A stretch of DNA of 64,000 bases from Rahnella victoriana (lineage in GTDB: Bacteria > Pseudomonadota > Gammaproteobacteria > Enterobacterales > Enterobacteriaceae): NCBI RefSeq assembly GCF_004330295.1, contig NZ_SJOJ01000021.1:1-64000 (forward strand). The letters are read 5' to 3'. This document shows, piece after piece, positions 26,267-36,302 of the stretch (within the stretch, counting starts at the first letter, position 1; each line of letters starts with the position of its first letter). Below the pieces are notes generated by a model. That model was not told the DNA's origin. It did not search any database and saw only the letters and a program-made list of their open reading frames with translations. The position numbers and the translations under genes were made by a program.

Positions 26267-26812
26267 TCAGGGTTTGCGGATTGCCTGCCGGTGTGTGTCG
26301 TAATAATTAAGAACGAATTCGAGATCGAACGTTTTCGACTGAAATGTCTGTTTCAGTTTTTCCTGTAAAGGGGCCGGTAAAGCTAAAAACTTTCCTTCTG
26401 TTTTCACCACGGCAGGATTTGCCCCCGGCGAAAGGACAATTAACGCGTCGATCACCGTCTGATAATCTTGCCCGTTGCGCGCACTTTCAGGAAAACTGCC
26501 CGCATAGGCAATCATGCTCAGCATATATTCATATTCCTGCTGCTGAATACAGGCTTTCATTGATTCATTTTTGAAATACATCAGCGCGGTCGATATTGTT
26601 TCCTGATCAAAAGGCTTCAGGTCTTCAGCGGTGATTTCCGGCTTTTGTTGCTCCTTCTTGTCGCACACCGTGGTTTGTCGGCCAAGGCTGTCCAACGCAG
26701 AATGCATGGCCTGCCTGAGCCTTGATTGTTCTGGGGAGATATCCTGAGTGGCAAATACGCTCAGAGGCAATAAGAGTAAAAATACGGGTAATGGTAAAAG
26801 CTTCACATTCAT
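26267..26812 (-). CDS. Hypothetical secreted protein
   Basis: A 181-residue protein with a clear Sec signal peptide (residues 3-21, LLPLPVFLLLLPLSVFA, cleavage after VFA). The mature part is helical and polar with two cysteines (in VCDKK and KACIQQ) that could form a disulfide in the periplasm. No family was recognised. The AAGGA element touches the ATG at 26812 and is better spaced for the GTG two codons later (26806), so translation may begin there. It stands alone, with converging transcription from the 163-residue gene. Confidence 0.7.
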   Translation of the reverse strand: MNVKLLPLPVFLLLLPLSVFATQDISPEQSRLRQAMHSALDSLGRQTTVCDKKEQQKPEITAEDLKPFDQETISTALMYFKNESMKACIQQQEYEYMLSMIAYAGSFPESARNGQDYQTVIDALIVLSPGANPAVVKTEGKFLALPAPLQEKLKQTFQSKTFDLEFVLNYYDTHRQAIRKP

Positions 26813-26894
26813 TCCTTAAATGTTTAACAAAGACACACCATTATATTCCCTGCCACCGGTTATAAATTATTAAAACTCACATTATTCGCAAATA

Positions 26895-26928
26895 AAAAAC
26901 CTCTCGGATAATATTCCGAGAGGTTTTT
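26895..26928. terminator. Bidirectional rho-independent terminator
   Basis: AAAAACCTCTCGGA/TCCGAGAGGTTTTT with a 6-base loop, 36 bp downstream of the 524-residue hypothetical gene on the minus strand. Confidence 0.85.
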
Positions 26929-26963
26929 ATCATCGCATTATTTAATGTTGTTAACGCAAAAGC

Positions 26964-28538
26964 TTAATTATTTTTTAATACCGCAGGATCCGTTTCCATC
27001 AACACCAGTCCGCTCAGATCCGGCAGTGTCTGATGGTTCAGATAATCCCGGAATGACATGCGAGGGGCATTATTTTCCCATGCGGATTGCAATTTACCCA
27101 GCAAATCGGTGGTTTTCGAGGTGGACTCCGGCGTGGTGATATCAGATTCCAGCGCGCCTTTGACGTATTTCTGAATATGCGTTGAGTGGCTGGCAGACTG
27201 ATCTACCGACGCACTGACCAGCACGCCTTTCTGGTATTGCACGGACGTCGTGCTTTCTGCCGTGTCATCAATCTGATAGTAGAGGTAATTCTGTGAGTTG
27301 CGGTCGCTGGTCAGATTGAGTTTCAACCCAGGTGTCAGCGACTCATGATAGCTGGCGACCAGATGTGATTGCTGCTTCTGTGTGATGTTGCGATCTTGCG
27401 TGCTGGTGCCGGTGATGGTGCTGGCCTGCGATAGCTGATAAGAGAACGTATCGGTTTCATCCTGACGCATTGGATTGGTGGAATCGACTGGCGTTTGCGT
27501 GACTGATGCGGTGAAATCTGCCAATCCGGTCATCAGGTTTTTATCGGTTTTGGTCAGCGAGAAATATACCGGCTCAGACCCCCGGCTTTTGTACGTCGTC
27601 GACGTATCGCCGTAATTGCTGTTCAGGGCGGTAAAGGCATCTTTGAACATGGCCATCAGCGATTCATCAGCATTACCACGGTGGCCTGCACTGCTGATTT
27701 GTTTGAGATAACTGTTCAGCGCCTGCTTCTGCTGGCTTTCAGTGCCCAACAGTGCCCGTTTACTCATGTCCACGCTGATATCCACCGTACCGGCAATACC
27801 CGTCGATTTCACAGAACGCGTACTGGCATCGGCGTGGAAATCCAGCGTCTGGGTATGGGTGGTGCCCAGCGAGGCATGTAAATCCACCGACGACAACGCA
27901 GAGGTATCGAACTTCGTCAGCCCGCTCAGATCCAGCTTCGGCGGCTGTGCCGTCAGGCCATCAATCGCTTTCTGAAAACCTTCTGCCAGTCCGGCCAGCG
28001 CTTTACGATCCGTATCGCTGAGCGTGCCTTTGCTGACATTCATCTGTACACCAAGCGCATCATCATCACTGCTGAGCGTGATATCGACCAGCGCGCCGCT
28101 GGCGGTTTTAATGCTCAGGCTTATCTGATTATCGGCTTTGGTATGAAGCTGGGTTTGTGCGGCGACGTTGCCCGCTGAACTGGCTGACTGAGCGGAAGTC
28201 TGCTTCATCACCGACTGGGAATAACTGCCGCTGTCGGTAGTAAATCGTTCAAGCAGCGCCGCACCGAGTCCGGTAAACCGCGCCGCATTGCCGGCGTTGC
28301 TGAAATTGGATGCGAGCTTTGAAGACATCAGATCACTGGAAGAACGTTCCCAGACCAGTGCCGGTTTGGTGATGCTGTATACCGGCGACGCAGATTCCGT
28401 CTGGCCGATCATCACTGCGGTGGATTGTGTCGTTGAAGCCTGCGGCTGACTGGCTGTAGTAGTGACTGCCGTCAGTGATTTTGTTGACGTAACCAGCGTA
28501 TTAAGCGCCTGATTACCTGTCGCAGAGATAACTGTCAT
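26964..28538 (-). CDS. Large Ser/Thr-rich hypothetical protein
   Basis: A 524-residue protein I cannot assign. There is no N-terminal signal peptide and no membrane helix. The first 60 residues are low-complexity Ser/Thr/Gln/Ala, like secretion or disorder regions; the middle (about 140-260) alternates beta-type segments (ISLSIKTASGALVDITLSSD), and the C-terminus is polar with a final YLNHQTLPDLSGLVLMETD. Codon use matches the chromosome. It has its own terminator and no operon partner. Possible ideas include a surface or T3SS/flagellar-exported protein, all without direct evidence. Confidence 0.7.
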   Translation of the reverse strand: MTVISATGNQALNTLVTSTKSLTAVTTTASQPQASTTQSTAVMIGQTESASPVYSITKPALVWERSSSDLMSSKLASNFSNAGNAARFTGLGAALLERFTTDSGSYSQSVMKQTSAQSASSAGNVAAQTQLHTKADNQISLSIKTASGALVDITLSSDDDALGVQMNVSKGTLSDTDRKALAGLAEGFQKAIDGLTAQPPKLDLSGLTKFDTSALSSVDLHASLGTTHTQTLDFHADASTRSVKSTGIAGTVDISVDMSKRALLGTESQQKQALNSYLKQISSAGHRGNADESLMAMFKDAFTALNSNYGDTSTTYKSRGSEPVYFSLTKTDKNLMTGLADFTASVTQTPVDSTNPMRQDETDTFSYQLSQASTITGTSTQDRNITQKQQSHLVASYHESLTPGLKLNLTSDRNSQNYLYYQIDDTAESTTSVQYQKGVLVSASVDQSASHSTHIQKYVKGALESDITTPESTSKTTDLLGKLQSAWENNAPRMSFRDYLNHQTLPDLSGLVLMETDPAVLKNN

Positions 28539-28664
28539 CCCGATGAGTCCCTATGTTTTTGCGCCATAGCGCCAGTGGATACCTTGATCCTTCTGATGCT
28601 ATTTTCGGCAAAAACACAGGAAACTTTAAGGATGTGTAAAAAGTTGTTTCTTTGACGTCCCGCG

Positions 28665-29822
28665 CTACTCCAGCGGGCCGCCCAGAATGGTTTCGCACAT
28701 TCCGGAGAGAATGCGTTCGCCGGTTTCGGTTTTCAGATCTTCGTACCATTGTTCGGTCACGGCCATTTCTTTGCCGTGGGTGACATCGCAGCGTTTACGC
28801 GCTTTCAGTACCAGATCCTTCACGCGATACGCGCGTTTTTCCTGATATCGCAGCAGTGCATCTTCAATGCCTAACGAATTGGTTTGCAGCATATTGGCCA
28901 GCACCACTGCATCTTCCATCGCCGCGCAGCCGCCCTGCCCGATATCCGGTGTGGTGCTGTGACCGGAGTCACCGAGCAGTGCAATCCGGCCTTTGACCAG
29001 TTGCATAAAGGGTTCGATATCGTGGATTTCGACGCGGTTGGTGGTTTCCGGATTGATCTGGCGGATCAGCTTCTGCACCGGCTCCGCCCAGCCCGCAAAA
29101 TAGCCCTGCAAATCCTCGCATACTGTCGTGCGATCCTGCGGCAAGCCTTTCGGCAGCGGCACATCAAAGAAGAAGTAAAAACGGTTACCGCTCACCGGCA
29201 TCAGCGAAACGCGTTTGCCCTCGCCGACAAACGTTGTCCACTGATCGGCTGGCGCGATGCTTTCGTCAATTTCCACCAGACCGTTCCAGTTGACGTAACC
29301 GGCGTAGCGGCGCTCTGTCGCATAACCCAGAACGTGCTGGCGGATAATGGAATGAGTGCCGTCGGCAGCGATCAGCAGATCGCCGGTCGCAGACGTGCCG
29401 TCGTCAAACCAGGCGGTTACGCTGTCGGCGGATTCCTCAACGTGTGTGACGCGCTTGCCGAACTGCACCTGATCGCGGCCATACGTCTCGAGCAGCATCG
29501 ACTGAAGTTCCGCGCGCGCCACCGGATAGGGCTGTTCGCCGACGCTTTGGATCAGCGGATCCATGCTGAACCGCGTCATCGTCTGTCCCTGCTGATACTC
29601 TTTGTACGCCATAAAGCGCATGTTGCCGCCGAGTTCGCGCAGCGCCTCTTTCATGCCGAGATAATTCAGGCACTTCACGCCGTTAGGCCAGATGGAAATC
29701 GCCGCGCCCACCGGTTTGATCTCCTTCACCGCCTCGTATACCGCCGTTTCGATACCAAAACGCTTCAGCGCAATCGCCGCACACGCACCGCCAATACCGC
29801 CACCAATCACGATCGCTTTCAT
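28665..29822 (-). CDS. hpxO: FAD-dependent urate hydroxylase HpxO
   Basis: A 385-residue class A flavoprotein monooxygenase that follows Klebsiella HpxO closely along its length. It has GGGIGGACAAIAL (FAD dinucleotide fold, residues 7-19), EAVKEIKPVGAAISIWPNGV, YAGYVNWNGLVEID and the second FAD motif GDSGHSTTPDIGQGG (about residue 284). HpxO oxidises urate to 5-hydroxyisourate with NADH and O2. No hpxP, hpxQ or hpxT partner is adjacent. AGGGGAG precedes the ATG. A divergent LysR gene lies 257 bp away, and a TTGTATACAA palindrome is in the leader. Confidence 0.92.
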   Translation of the reverse strand: MKAIVIGGGIGGACAAIALKRFGIETAVYEAVKEIKPVGAAISIWPNGVKCLNYLGMKEALRELGGNMRFMAYKEYQQGQTMTRFSMDPLIQSVGEQPYPVARAELQSMLLETYGRDQVQFGKRVTHVEESADSVTAWFDDGTSATGDLLIAADGTHSIIRQHVLGYATERRYAGYVNWNGLVEIDESIAPADQWTTFVGEGKRVSLMPVSGNRFYFFFDVPLPKGLPQDRTTVCEDLQGYFAGWAEPVQKLIRQINPETTNRVEIHDIEPFMQLVKGRIALLGDSGHSTTPDIGQGGCAAMEDAVVLANMLQTNSLGIEDALLRYQEKRAYRVKDLVLKARKRCDVTHGKEMAVTEQWYEDLKTETGERILSGMCETILGGPLE

Positions 29823-29892
29823 ATTTTTCTCCCCTGAGTCTCTTTAGGGAAAAGCAATTTCTGTACCAGAAAAGCAATTTGCCGCCGAAGCC

Positions 29893-29902
29893 TTGTATAC
29901 AA
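29893..29902. promoter_or_regulatory. TTGTATACAA palindrome upstream of hpxO
   Basis: A perfect 10-bp palindrome, 70-80 bp upstream of the hpxO start codon. This form is typical of FadR-subfamily GntR operators. GntR-type control of hpx purine genes is known in Klebsiella, but no GntR gene is present in this window. Confidence 0.45.
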
Positions 29903-30036
29903 TCTTAAGGTAAATCTGTAACGGCCGATGGACAGGCGAAATGCCCTAAAACGAGGCGCTCTTTTGGAGCAGGAATGATGTAAACGCGGCGCAGTGAGTC
30001 ACTCTGGTGCAGGAGGGCGAAGGTTGATACTCTGCC

Positions 30037-30059
30037 GGGTATTGATATTTCGAATACCC
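30037..30059. promoter_or_regulatory. LysR-type operator candidate
   Basis: GGGTATT (30037-30043) and AATACCC (30053-30059) form a perfect 7-bp inverted repeat around 9 bases, 20 bp before the start codon of the LysR gene divergent from hpxO. Position and T-N11-A shape suit an autoregulatory LysR site. Confidence 0.5.
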
Positions 30060-30079
30060 AAACCATAAGTATTTATAAA

Positions 30080-30934
30080 ATGAATCGCTATCCGATGTTC
30101 AGCCCGCAGCAGTTACTCAGTTTTGTCGCCGTCTGCGAAACCGGCAGTTTTACCCGCGCCGCCGACCGCGTATACCTGTCGCAATCGACGGTCAGCCAGC
30201 AAATCCGCAGACTGGAAGACGCGCTGGGCAAACCGTTGCTGGAACGTACGTCTCATCAGGTGCAACTGACGGAAGAAGGCGAACGGTTGCTCGGTTATGC
30301 ACGACGGATTATCGCGCTCAACGGTGAAGCGCACGACGCGCTGAGCGACCAGTGGCCGGACGGCGTGGTGCGTCTCGGCGTGCCGGAGGATTTTGCCGCA
30401 GCAACCACTTCCCTTCTGGCGCAGTTCAGCCGCGCCCATCCGCATATCCGCCTCGATGTCACCAGCGGCCTGAGCCACGAACTGCGCCGCGCCTGGCAGC
30501 AGGAGATGCTGGACATCATTCTGGTGAAACAACTGACCGGTGAGAAGGCCAACGCCGCGCGTCCCGAGCCGATGTTGTGGCTCGACAGCGCCGCGTTTCC
30601 GGCATTTGAACGGGATCCGATCCCGCTGGTGCTGTTTCCGCTCAACGGGCTATACCGCGAGGAACTCTGTCAGGCACTGGATGCTCTCGGGCGCAGCTGG
30701 CGTATCAGTTACAGCAGCGCCAGCCTCGCCGCGCTGGTTGCGGCCAGTGCAGCCGGATTAGGCGTCACTTTATTGCCCGCCAGTTGCCGCCAGCCGGAGC
30801 ACCGGATTTTAGGGACAGAAAGCGGATTGCCGCCGGTGGATAACGTCGAACTGGCGCTGTTTTACCGCCCCGACGCGACGCCTGCGCAAATCGCACTGGC
30901 CGGAAAACTAAAGGATTTTTGCCAGCTCAGCTAG
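30080..30934 (+). CDS. LysR-family regulator divergent from hpxO
   Basis: A 284-residue LysR protein: helix-turn-helix at about 20-48 (SFTRAADRVYLSQSTVSQQ) and effector-binding domain from about 95. It is divergent from hpxO and upstream of a broken amidohydrolase gene on the same strand, so it probably regulates one or both. It could correspond to HpxR by position, but the resemblance is only to LysR regulators in general. An inverted repeat just upstream (30037-30059) is a probable own operator. The ATG at 30080 is taken; another lies five codons on. Confidence 0.85.
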   Translation: MNRYPMFSPQQLLSFVAVCETGSFTRAADRVYLSQSTVSQQIRRLEDALGKPLLERTSHQVQLTEEGERLLGYARRIIALNGEAHDALSDQWPDGVVRLGVPEDFAAATTSLLAQFSRAHPHIRLDVTSGLSHELRRAWQQEMLDIILVKQLTGEKANAARPEPMLWLDSAAFPAFERDPIPLVLFPLNGLYREELCQALDALGRSWRISYSSASLAALVAASAAGLGVTLLPASCRQPEHRILGTESGLPPVDNVELALFYRPDATPAQIALAGKLKDFCQLS

Positions 30935-31047
30935 CTATTGTGTTTTCCACTGGCAGGCAGTGGGAAACATCACAGCCGGAACCGGCGTCATCTTTTAAGG
31001 TGAAGGGAAAGCCAGCATCCTCCCGCATCATGATTAAGGAATCCGAC

Positions 31048-32448
31048 GTGCAAAATCCTCAGCAACAAAGCCGCAGACATTTTCTCTCGCACAGCGCCAA
31101 AATCACCGCCACCGGCGCGCTGCTCACGGCAGGCATGGCATCGGCTTCCCCGTTCAAACCGGGCGCCATGAACGAAAAATGTGTCGATGCCAGCCAGATC
31201 AACGTGATTTCTGCGCCGCATTACCAGTTGCGCAATGTGCGGCTGGAAGAGGGTTTTGAGCGCGAAGGCGATATCGTTATTGCCACCCAAACCGGGCTGT
31301 ACAACCTGGAAATCAACAACGGCAAAATCGTGGCGATCCAGCCGGCAAAAGACGCCCCCGCCAGCACCTTGCCGGCTTTTGATGCCAGAGGATTACTCCT
31401 GCTGCCCGCCACGCGCGACATGCACATTCACCTCGACAAAACCTTTTACGGCGGCAAATGGGAAGCGCCGCGTCCGCGCAAAGGCAAAACCATCATGGAC
31501 ATGATTGCCCGCGAACAGGTGCTGATCCCCCAACTGTTGCCGACGTCGGTGGAACACGCCGAAGCGATCATCGGCCTGCTGCATTCCAAAGGCACCACGG
31601 TGGCGCGCAGCCACTGCAATATCGATCCGGTCAGCGGCCTGAAAAGTCTTGAGCATCTGAAGCGTGCGCTGGAAAAACATCAGCAGGATTTCAGCTGTGA
31701 AATCGTGGCGTTTCCGCAGCACGGTTTGCTGCATTCGAAAGTCGATGGGTTGATGCGCGAAGCCATGCAAATGGGCGTGCAGTACGTCGGCGGGCTGGAC
31801 CCGACTAACGTGGACGGCGCGATGGAAAAATCCCTCGATGCGATGTTCCAGATTGCGCTGGATACCCACAAAGGTGTGGATATTCACCTGCATGAAACCA
31901 CACCCGCCGGGATTGCGGCGGTGAAATAAATGATTCAGACCGTGGAGAAAAACCCGCAGCTGAAAGGCAAAGTGACGCTCAGCCACGGTTTTGCCCTGGC
32001 GATGATGCAGGGCGCGGAACTCGATGAAGTGATCGCCGGGCTTGCCGAACAGCAGTTCACCGTCGCCTCGACTATCCCGTTCGGCAAACTGAACATGCCA
32101 CTGCCGCAGCTCAGTCAGAACGGCGTATTTGTCATGACCGGCACCGACAGCGTGATCGACCACTGGTCACCGTTCGGCACCGGCAGCATGCTGGAAAAAG
32201 CCAGCCTCTACGCTCAGCTCTACGGCAACTCCGACGAATTTGGCCTGACGCGCTCCCTCGCTATCGCCACCGGTAACGTCCTGCCGCTCGACGACAGCGG
32301 CAAACGCCAGTGGCCTGTGGTCAACGATAACGCCGAAATGATCCTGGCCGACGCCAGTTGCTCCGCCGAAGCGGTCGCGCGGGTGTCGGAGGTGAAGGCG
32401 ACATTCCATCAGGGACGGCTGGTGTTTGGGGCGGTAGGGAAAATGTGA
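31048..32448 (+). pseudogene. Tat-signal amidohydrolase (cytosine-deaminase-like), interrupted by an in-frame stop
   Basis: A 467-codon frame broken by TAA at 31927-31929 but otherwise continuous in phase on both sides. The GTG at 31048 follows AAGGA and opens with a twin-arginine signal (SRRHFLSHSAKITATGALLTA), so the product would be exported folded. The metal-dependent hydrolase motifs straddle the stop: HIHLDKTF and VARSHCNIDP and DIHLHET before it; LSHGFALA and TGTDSVIDHWSPFG after it. Neither half alone has a complete active site. Relatives have a Tyr where the stop lies, one base away (TAT or TAC). It is a pseudogene, an assembly error or a very recent mutation. Confidence 0.8.
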
Positions 32449-32478
32449 GGGATTAAAGATTTCTGAATGCCGGATAGC

Positions 32479-32503
32479 AAAAAGCCCCTTTCGGGGCTTT
32501 TTG
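32479..32503. terminator. Bidirectional rho-independent terminator
   Basis: AAAAAGCCCC-TTTC-GGGGCTTTTT between the amidohydrolase and ssb. It ends ssb transcripts on the minus strand and the amidohydrolase on the plus strand. Confidence 0.9.
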
Positions 32504-32536
32504 TTGTTCTGTACGTTGATGCCCGAAGGCAACCCA

Positions 32537-33076
32537 TCAGAACGGGATATCGTCGTCGAAATCCATTGGTGGTTCGTTGTTCTGTGCTGGCGCGTTGTTT
32601 TGCGCAGCCGGACGAGCCTGCTGGCCGCCGCTGAACTGGTTGCCGCCTTGTGGCTGCTGAGGCTGACCCCAACCGCCTTGCTGGCCGCCTGCGGATGGCT
32701 GACCGCCACCTGCTGGTGCGCCGCCGGCACGGCCGCCGAGCATCTGCATGGTGCCGCCCACGTTAACGACAACTTCGGTGGTGTATTTTTCAACGCCAGC
32801 CTGATCGGTCCATTTACGGGTTTGCAGTGCGCCTTCGATGTAAACCTGAGAACCTTTCTTCAGGTATTCGCCTGCGACTTCCGCTAATTTGCCGAAAAGC
32901 ACAACACGGTGCCATTCGGTTTTTTCTTTCTGCTCGCCGGTGGCTTTGTCACGCCAGCTTTCAGACGTTGCCAGAGTGATGTTGGCAACCGCGCCGCCGT
33001 TAGGCATGTAGCGGACTTCCGGGTCTTGCCCCAGATTACCGACGAGAATAACTTTGTTTACGCCTCTGCTGGCCAT
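32537..33076 (-). CDS. ssb: Single-stranded DNA-binding protein
   Basis: A 179-residue SSB. The OB-fold domain (1-115) begins [20 protein letters not shown]; a Gly/Gln/Pro-rich flexible linker follows (116-168), and the C-terminus is the acidic tip MDFDDDIPF that recruits replication and repair partners. It binds and protects single-stranded DNA as a tetramer. The ATG at 33076 follows AGGAG. It is divergent from uvrA, sharing an SOS-controlled intergenic region as in E. coli. Confidence 0.97.
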   Translation of the reverse strand: MASRGVNKVILVGNLGQDPEVRYMPNGGAVANITLATSESWRDKATGEQKEKTEWHRVVLFGKLAEVAGEYLKKGSQVYIEGALQTRKWTDQAGVEKYTTEVVVNVGGTMQMLGGRAGGAPAGGGQPSAGGQQGGWGQPQQPQGGNQFSGGQQARPAAQNNAPAQNNEPPMDFDDDIPF

Positions 33077-33401
33077 GTGGATTCTCCTGATGATGTATGT
33101 CGTGGCTGAAACCACAGTTTGGGGTGTGAGGAACTCACTTCGCGACATTATAACCACAAAACGGTGCCTTCGTACCACGGATGTAAAACGTTGCGATTTT
33201 CTTTCCAGATTGTTCAGCAAACATTCCATCGTTACATCGAGTACTGGATATACATTCAGGTTTTGGGGTGGCATGGGCTGTGATTTGTGTCATAATTGCG
33301 CGTTACGTTCTTCTCTGTGCCCGATTCGATGGCTGGCGCGAAACTGGTTTTCACGGCGGTCACCGGCACGGTGAGCTATCAAGTTAATCCGGGAATGATG
33401 A
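33077..33401. other. ssb-uvrA divergent promoter region
   Basis: 325 bp without a gene. It holds the SOS box at 33244-33259 and the untranslated leaders of both genes. Short frames crossing it lack ribosome sites and family resemblance. Confidence 0.7.
33242..33261. promoter_or_regulatory. LexA (SOS) box of uvrA/ssb
   Basis: TACTGGATATACATTCAGGT. The 16-base core CTGGATATACATTCAG (33244-33259) is almost the same as the E. coli uvrA box and differs from the CTGT-N8-ACAG consensus at the fourth base and in the right half. Its position 140 bp before uvrA and 170 bp before ssb fits SOS control of both. Confidence 0.8.
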
Positions 33402-36257
33402 ATGGATAAGATCGAAGTTCGGGGCGCACGCACCCATAATCTCAAGAATATCAACCTGATTATCCCGCGCGACAAACTGATTGTTGTCACCGGCTTATCC
33501 GGTTCAGGCAAGTCCTCTCTGGCGTTCGATACGCTGTACGCCGAAGGCCAGCGCCGCTACGTCGAGTCGCTGTCGGCCTACGCACGCCAATTTTTATCCT
33601 TAATGGAAAAACCGGACGTCGACCATATTGAAGGTCTGTCTCCGGCGATTTCGATTGAGCAAAAATCAACGTCACACAACCCGCGTTCTACCGTCGGGAC
33701 CATCACCGAAATCCACGACTACCTGCGTCTGCTGTTTGCCCGCGTGGGCGAGCCGCGCTGCCCGGATCATAATATTCCGCTGTCAGCCCAGACCGTCAGC
33801 CAGATGGTGGATAACGTACTGGCGCAGCCGGAAGGCCAGCGTCTGATGCTGCTGGCGACCATCATTAAAGACCGCAAGGGTGAGCACACCAAGACGCTGG
33901 AAAACCTGGCGTCGCAGGGCTATATCCGTGCACGTATTGATGGCGAAGTCTGTGATTTGTCCGATCCGCCAAAATTAGAATTGCAGAAGAAACACACCAT
34001 TGAAGTGGTCGTTGACCGCTTTAAAGTGCGTGATGATCTGGCGCAGCGTCTGGCGGAATCCTTTGAAACCGCGCTCGAGCTTTCCGGCGGTACCGCCGTG
34101 GTCGCCGATATGGATGATCCGAAAGCCGAAGAAATGCTGTTCTCTGCCAACTTCGCCTGTCCGGTGTGTGGCTACAGCATGCGCGAGCTGGAACCGCGGA
34201 TGTTCTCGTTCAACAACCCGGCCGGTGCCTGTCCGACCTGTGACGGTCTGGGCGTGCAGCAGTTCTTCGACCCTGATCGCGTGGTGCAGAACCCTGAGCT
34301 TTCACTGGCGGGCGGTGCAATCCGTGGCTGGGATCGCCGTAACTTCTATTACTTCCAGATGTTGCGCTCTCTCGGTGAGCATTATGATTTCGACGTGGAA
34401 GCGCCGTTTAACGCACTGAGCAGCGATGTGCAGCACGCCATCCTGCACGGTTCCGGCAAAACCACCATTGAATTCAAATACATCAACGATCGCGGTGATA
34501 CTTCGATTCGTCGCCATCCGTTTGAAGGCGTGCTGCACAATATGGAGCGCCGTTATAAAGAAACGGAATCCAGCGCAGTACGTGAAGAACTGTCGAAATA
34601 CATCAGCAACCGTCCATGTACGTCCTGCCGGGGCACCCGCCTGCGCGAGGAAGCGCGTAACGTGTTCGTGGAAGAAACCACGCTGCCGGAAATCTCTGAT
34701 TTCAGCATCGGTCATGCGATGGATTTCTTCCGCAATATGAAACTCAGCGGTCAGCGCGCCAAAATTGCGGAAAAAGTGCTGAAAGAGATCGGCGATCGCC
34801 TGAAATTCCTGGTGAACGTTGGTCTGAACTATCTCTCGCTGTCCCGTTCTGCGGAAACGCTGTCCGGCGGCGAAGCCCAGCGTATCCGTCTGGCGAGCCA
34901 GATTGGTGCCGGTCTGGTGGGCGTGATGTACGTGCTGGATGAGCCGTCTATCGGCCTGCATCAGCGCGACAACGAGCGTCTGCTGGAAACCCTGATCCAT
35001 CTGCGCGACCTCGGTAATACCGTGATTGTGGTCGAGCACGACGAAGACGCGATCCGCGCCGCTGACCATATTATTGATATCGGTCCGGGTGCGGGCGTGC
35101 ACGGTGGCGAAGTGGTGGCAGAAGGCACCGCAGAAGACATTATGGCGACCGAGAATTCACTGACCGGCCAGTTCCTCAGCGGTAAACGTGAAATCTCCGT
35201 CCCGGCGCAGCGTGTTCCGGCAGATGCCACCAAAGTGCTGAAACTTTCCGGCGCCAAAGGCAACAACCTGAAAGACGTCACGCTGACGCTGCCGGTAGGC
35301 CTGTTTACCTGCATCACCGGCGTATCCGGTTCCGGTAAATCGACGCTGATTAACGACACGCTGTTCCCGCTGGCACAGCGCGAACTGAATGGCGCGACCA
35401 TTGCCGAAGCGGCACCGTATCGCGAAATTGAAGGTCTGGGGCATTTCGATAAAGTCATCGACATCGACCAGAGCCCGATTGGCCGTACACCACGTTCCAA
35501 CCCGGCGACGTACACCGGTATTTTCACGCCGGTGCGCGAACTGTTTGCCGGTGTACCGGAATCCCGTTCGCGCGGCTATACACCGGGGCGTTTCAGTTTC
35601 AACGTCAAAGGCGGACGCTGCGAAGCCTGTCAGGGCGACGGCGTGATCAAAGTCGAAATGCACTTCCTGCCGGATATTTATGTGCCGTGCGATCAGTGCA
35701 AAGGCAAACGCTATAACCGCGAAACACTGGAAATTAAATACAAAGGCAAGAGCATCCACGAAGTGCTGGAGATGACCATTGAAGAAGCGCGTGATTTCTT
35801 CGATGCCGTCCCTGCCCTTGCGCGTAAATTGCAGACGCTGATCGACGTCGGTCTGACCTACATCAGCCTCGGCCAGTCAGCGACCACGCTGTCCGGCGGT
35901 GAAGCGCAGCGCGTGAAACTGGCGCGTGAGCTGTCCAAACGCGGCACCGGTCAGACGTTGTATATTCTCGACGAACCGACCACCGGCCTGCACTTTGCCG
36001 ATATTCAGCAACTGCTGGAAGTGCTGCACCAGTTACGCGATCAGGGCAACACCATTGTGGTGATTGAACACAATCTGGACGTGATTAAAACCGCGGACTG
36101 GATTGTCGATCTCGGGCCGGAAGGCGGTGCGGGCGGCGGACAGATTCTGGTCGCCGGTACGCCGGAAACCGTCGCGGAATGCAAAGAATCGCATACCGCA
36201 CGCTTCCTGAAACCGCTGCTGGAACGCCACAGCCAGCAGGCGAAGAAAAGCGCTTAA
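33402..36257 (+). CDS. uvrA: Excinuclease ABC subunit UvrA
   Basis: A 951-residue UvrA, slightly longer than the E. coli protein (940) through a short C-terminal tail. Two ABC ATPase halves are complete: Walker [10 protein letters not shown] (about 31-39) and GVSGSGKST (about 640-648), two ABC signatures (LSGGEAQR) and Walker B regions (VLDEPS, ILDEPT). Zinc-finger cysteine pairs (CPVC, CPTC; CEAC, CDQC) are present. UvrA dimers with UvrB detect bulky DNA lesions in nucleotide excision repair. Transcription is LexA-controlled from the divergent ssb-uvrA region. Confidence 0.98.
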   Translation: MDKIEVRGARTHNLKNINLIIPRDKLIVVTGLSGSGKSSLAFDTLYAEGQRRYVESLSAYARQFLSLMEKPDVDHIEGLSPAISIEQKSTSHNPRSTVGTITEIHDYLRLLFARVGEPRCPDHNIPLSAQTVSQMVDNVLAQPEGQRLMLLATIIKDRKGEHTKTLENLASQGYIRARIDGEVCDLSDPPKLELQKKHTIEVVVDRFKVRDDLAQRLAESFETALELSGGTAVVADMDDPKAEEMLFSANFACPVCGYSMRELEPRMFSFNNPAGACPTCDGLGVQQFFDPDRVVQNPELSLAGGAIRGWDRRNFYYFQMLRSLGEHYDFDVEAPFNALSSDVQHAILHGSGKTTIEFKYINDRGDTSIRRHPFEGVLHNMERRYKETESSAVREELSKYISNRPCTSCRGTRLREEARNVFVEETTLPEISDFSIGHAMDFFRNMKLSGQRAKIAEKVLKEIGDRLKFLVNVGLNYLSLSRSAETLSGGEAQRIRLASQIGAGLVGVMYVLDEPSIGLHQRDNERLLETLIHLRDLGNTVIVVEHDEDAIRAADHIIDIGPGAGVHGGEVVAEGTAEDIMATENSLTGQFLSGKREISVPAQRVPADATKVLKLSGAKGNNLKDVTLTLPVGLFTCITGVSGSGKSTLINDTLFPLAQRELNGATIAEAAPYREIEGLGHFDKVIDIDQSPIGRTPRSNPATYTGIFTPVRELFAGVPESRSRGYTPGRFSFNVKGGRCEACQGDGVIKVEMHFLPDIYVPCDQCKGKRYNRETLEIKYKGKSIHEVLEMTIEEARDFFDAVPALARKLQTLIDVGLTYISLGQSATTLSGGEAQRVKLARELSKRGTGQTLYILDEPTTGLHFADIQQLLEVLHQLRDQGNTIVVIEHNLDVIKTADWIVDLGPEGGAGGGQILVAGTPETVAECKESHTARFLKPLLERHSQQAKKSA

Positions 36258-36302
36258 TGATTTAGCTCCTCTCCTGCCCAGAGGTGATAGTGCCGATCAG
36301 CG

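Noticed and set aside
30080-30934. Naming the LysR gene hpxR
   Set aside because: Only position next to hpxO supports it; residues are generic LysR.
33054-33374. Open frame in the ssb-uvrA gap
   Set aside because: It runs across the SOS box and promoters, and its start lies inside ssb on the other strand.
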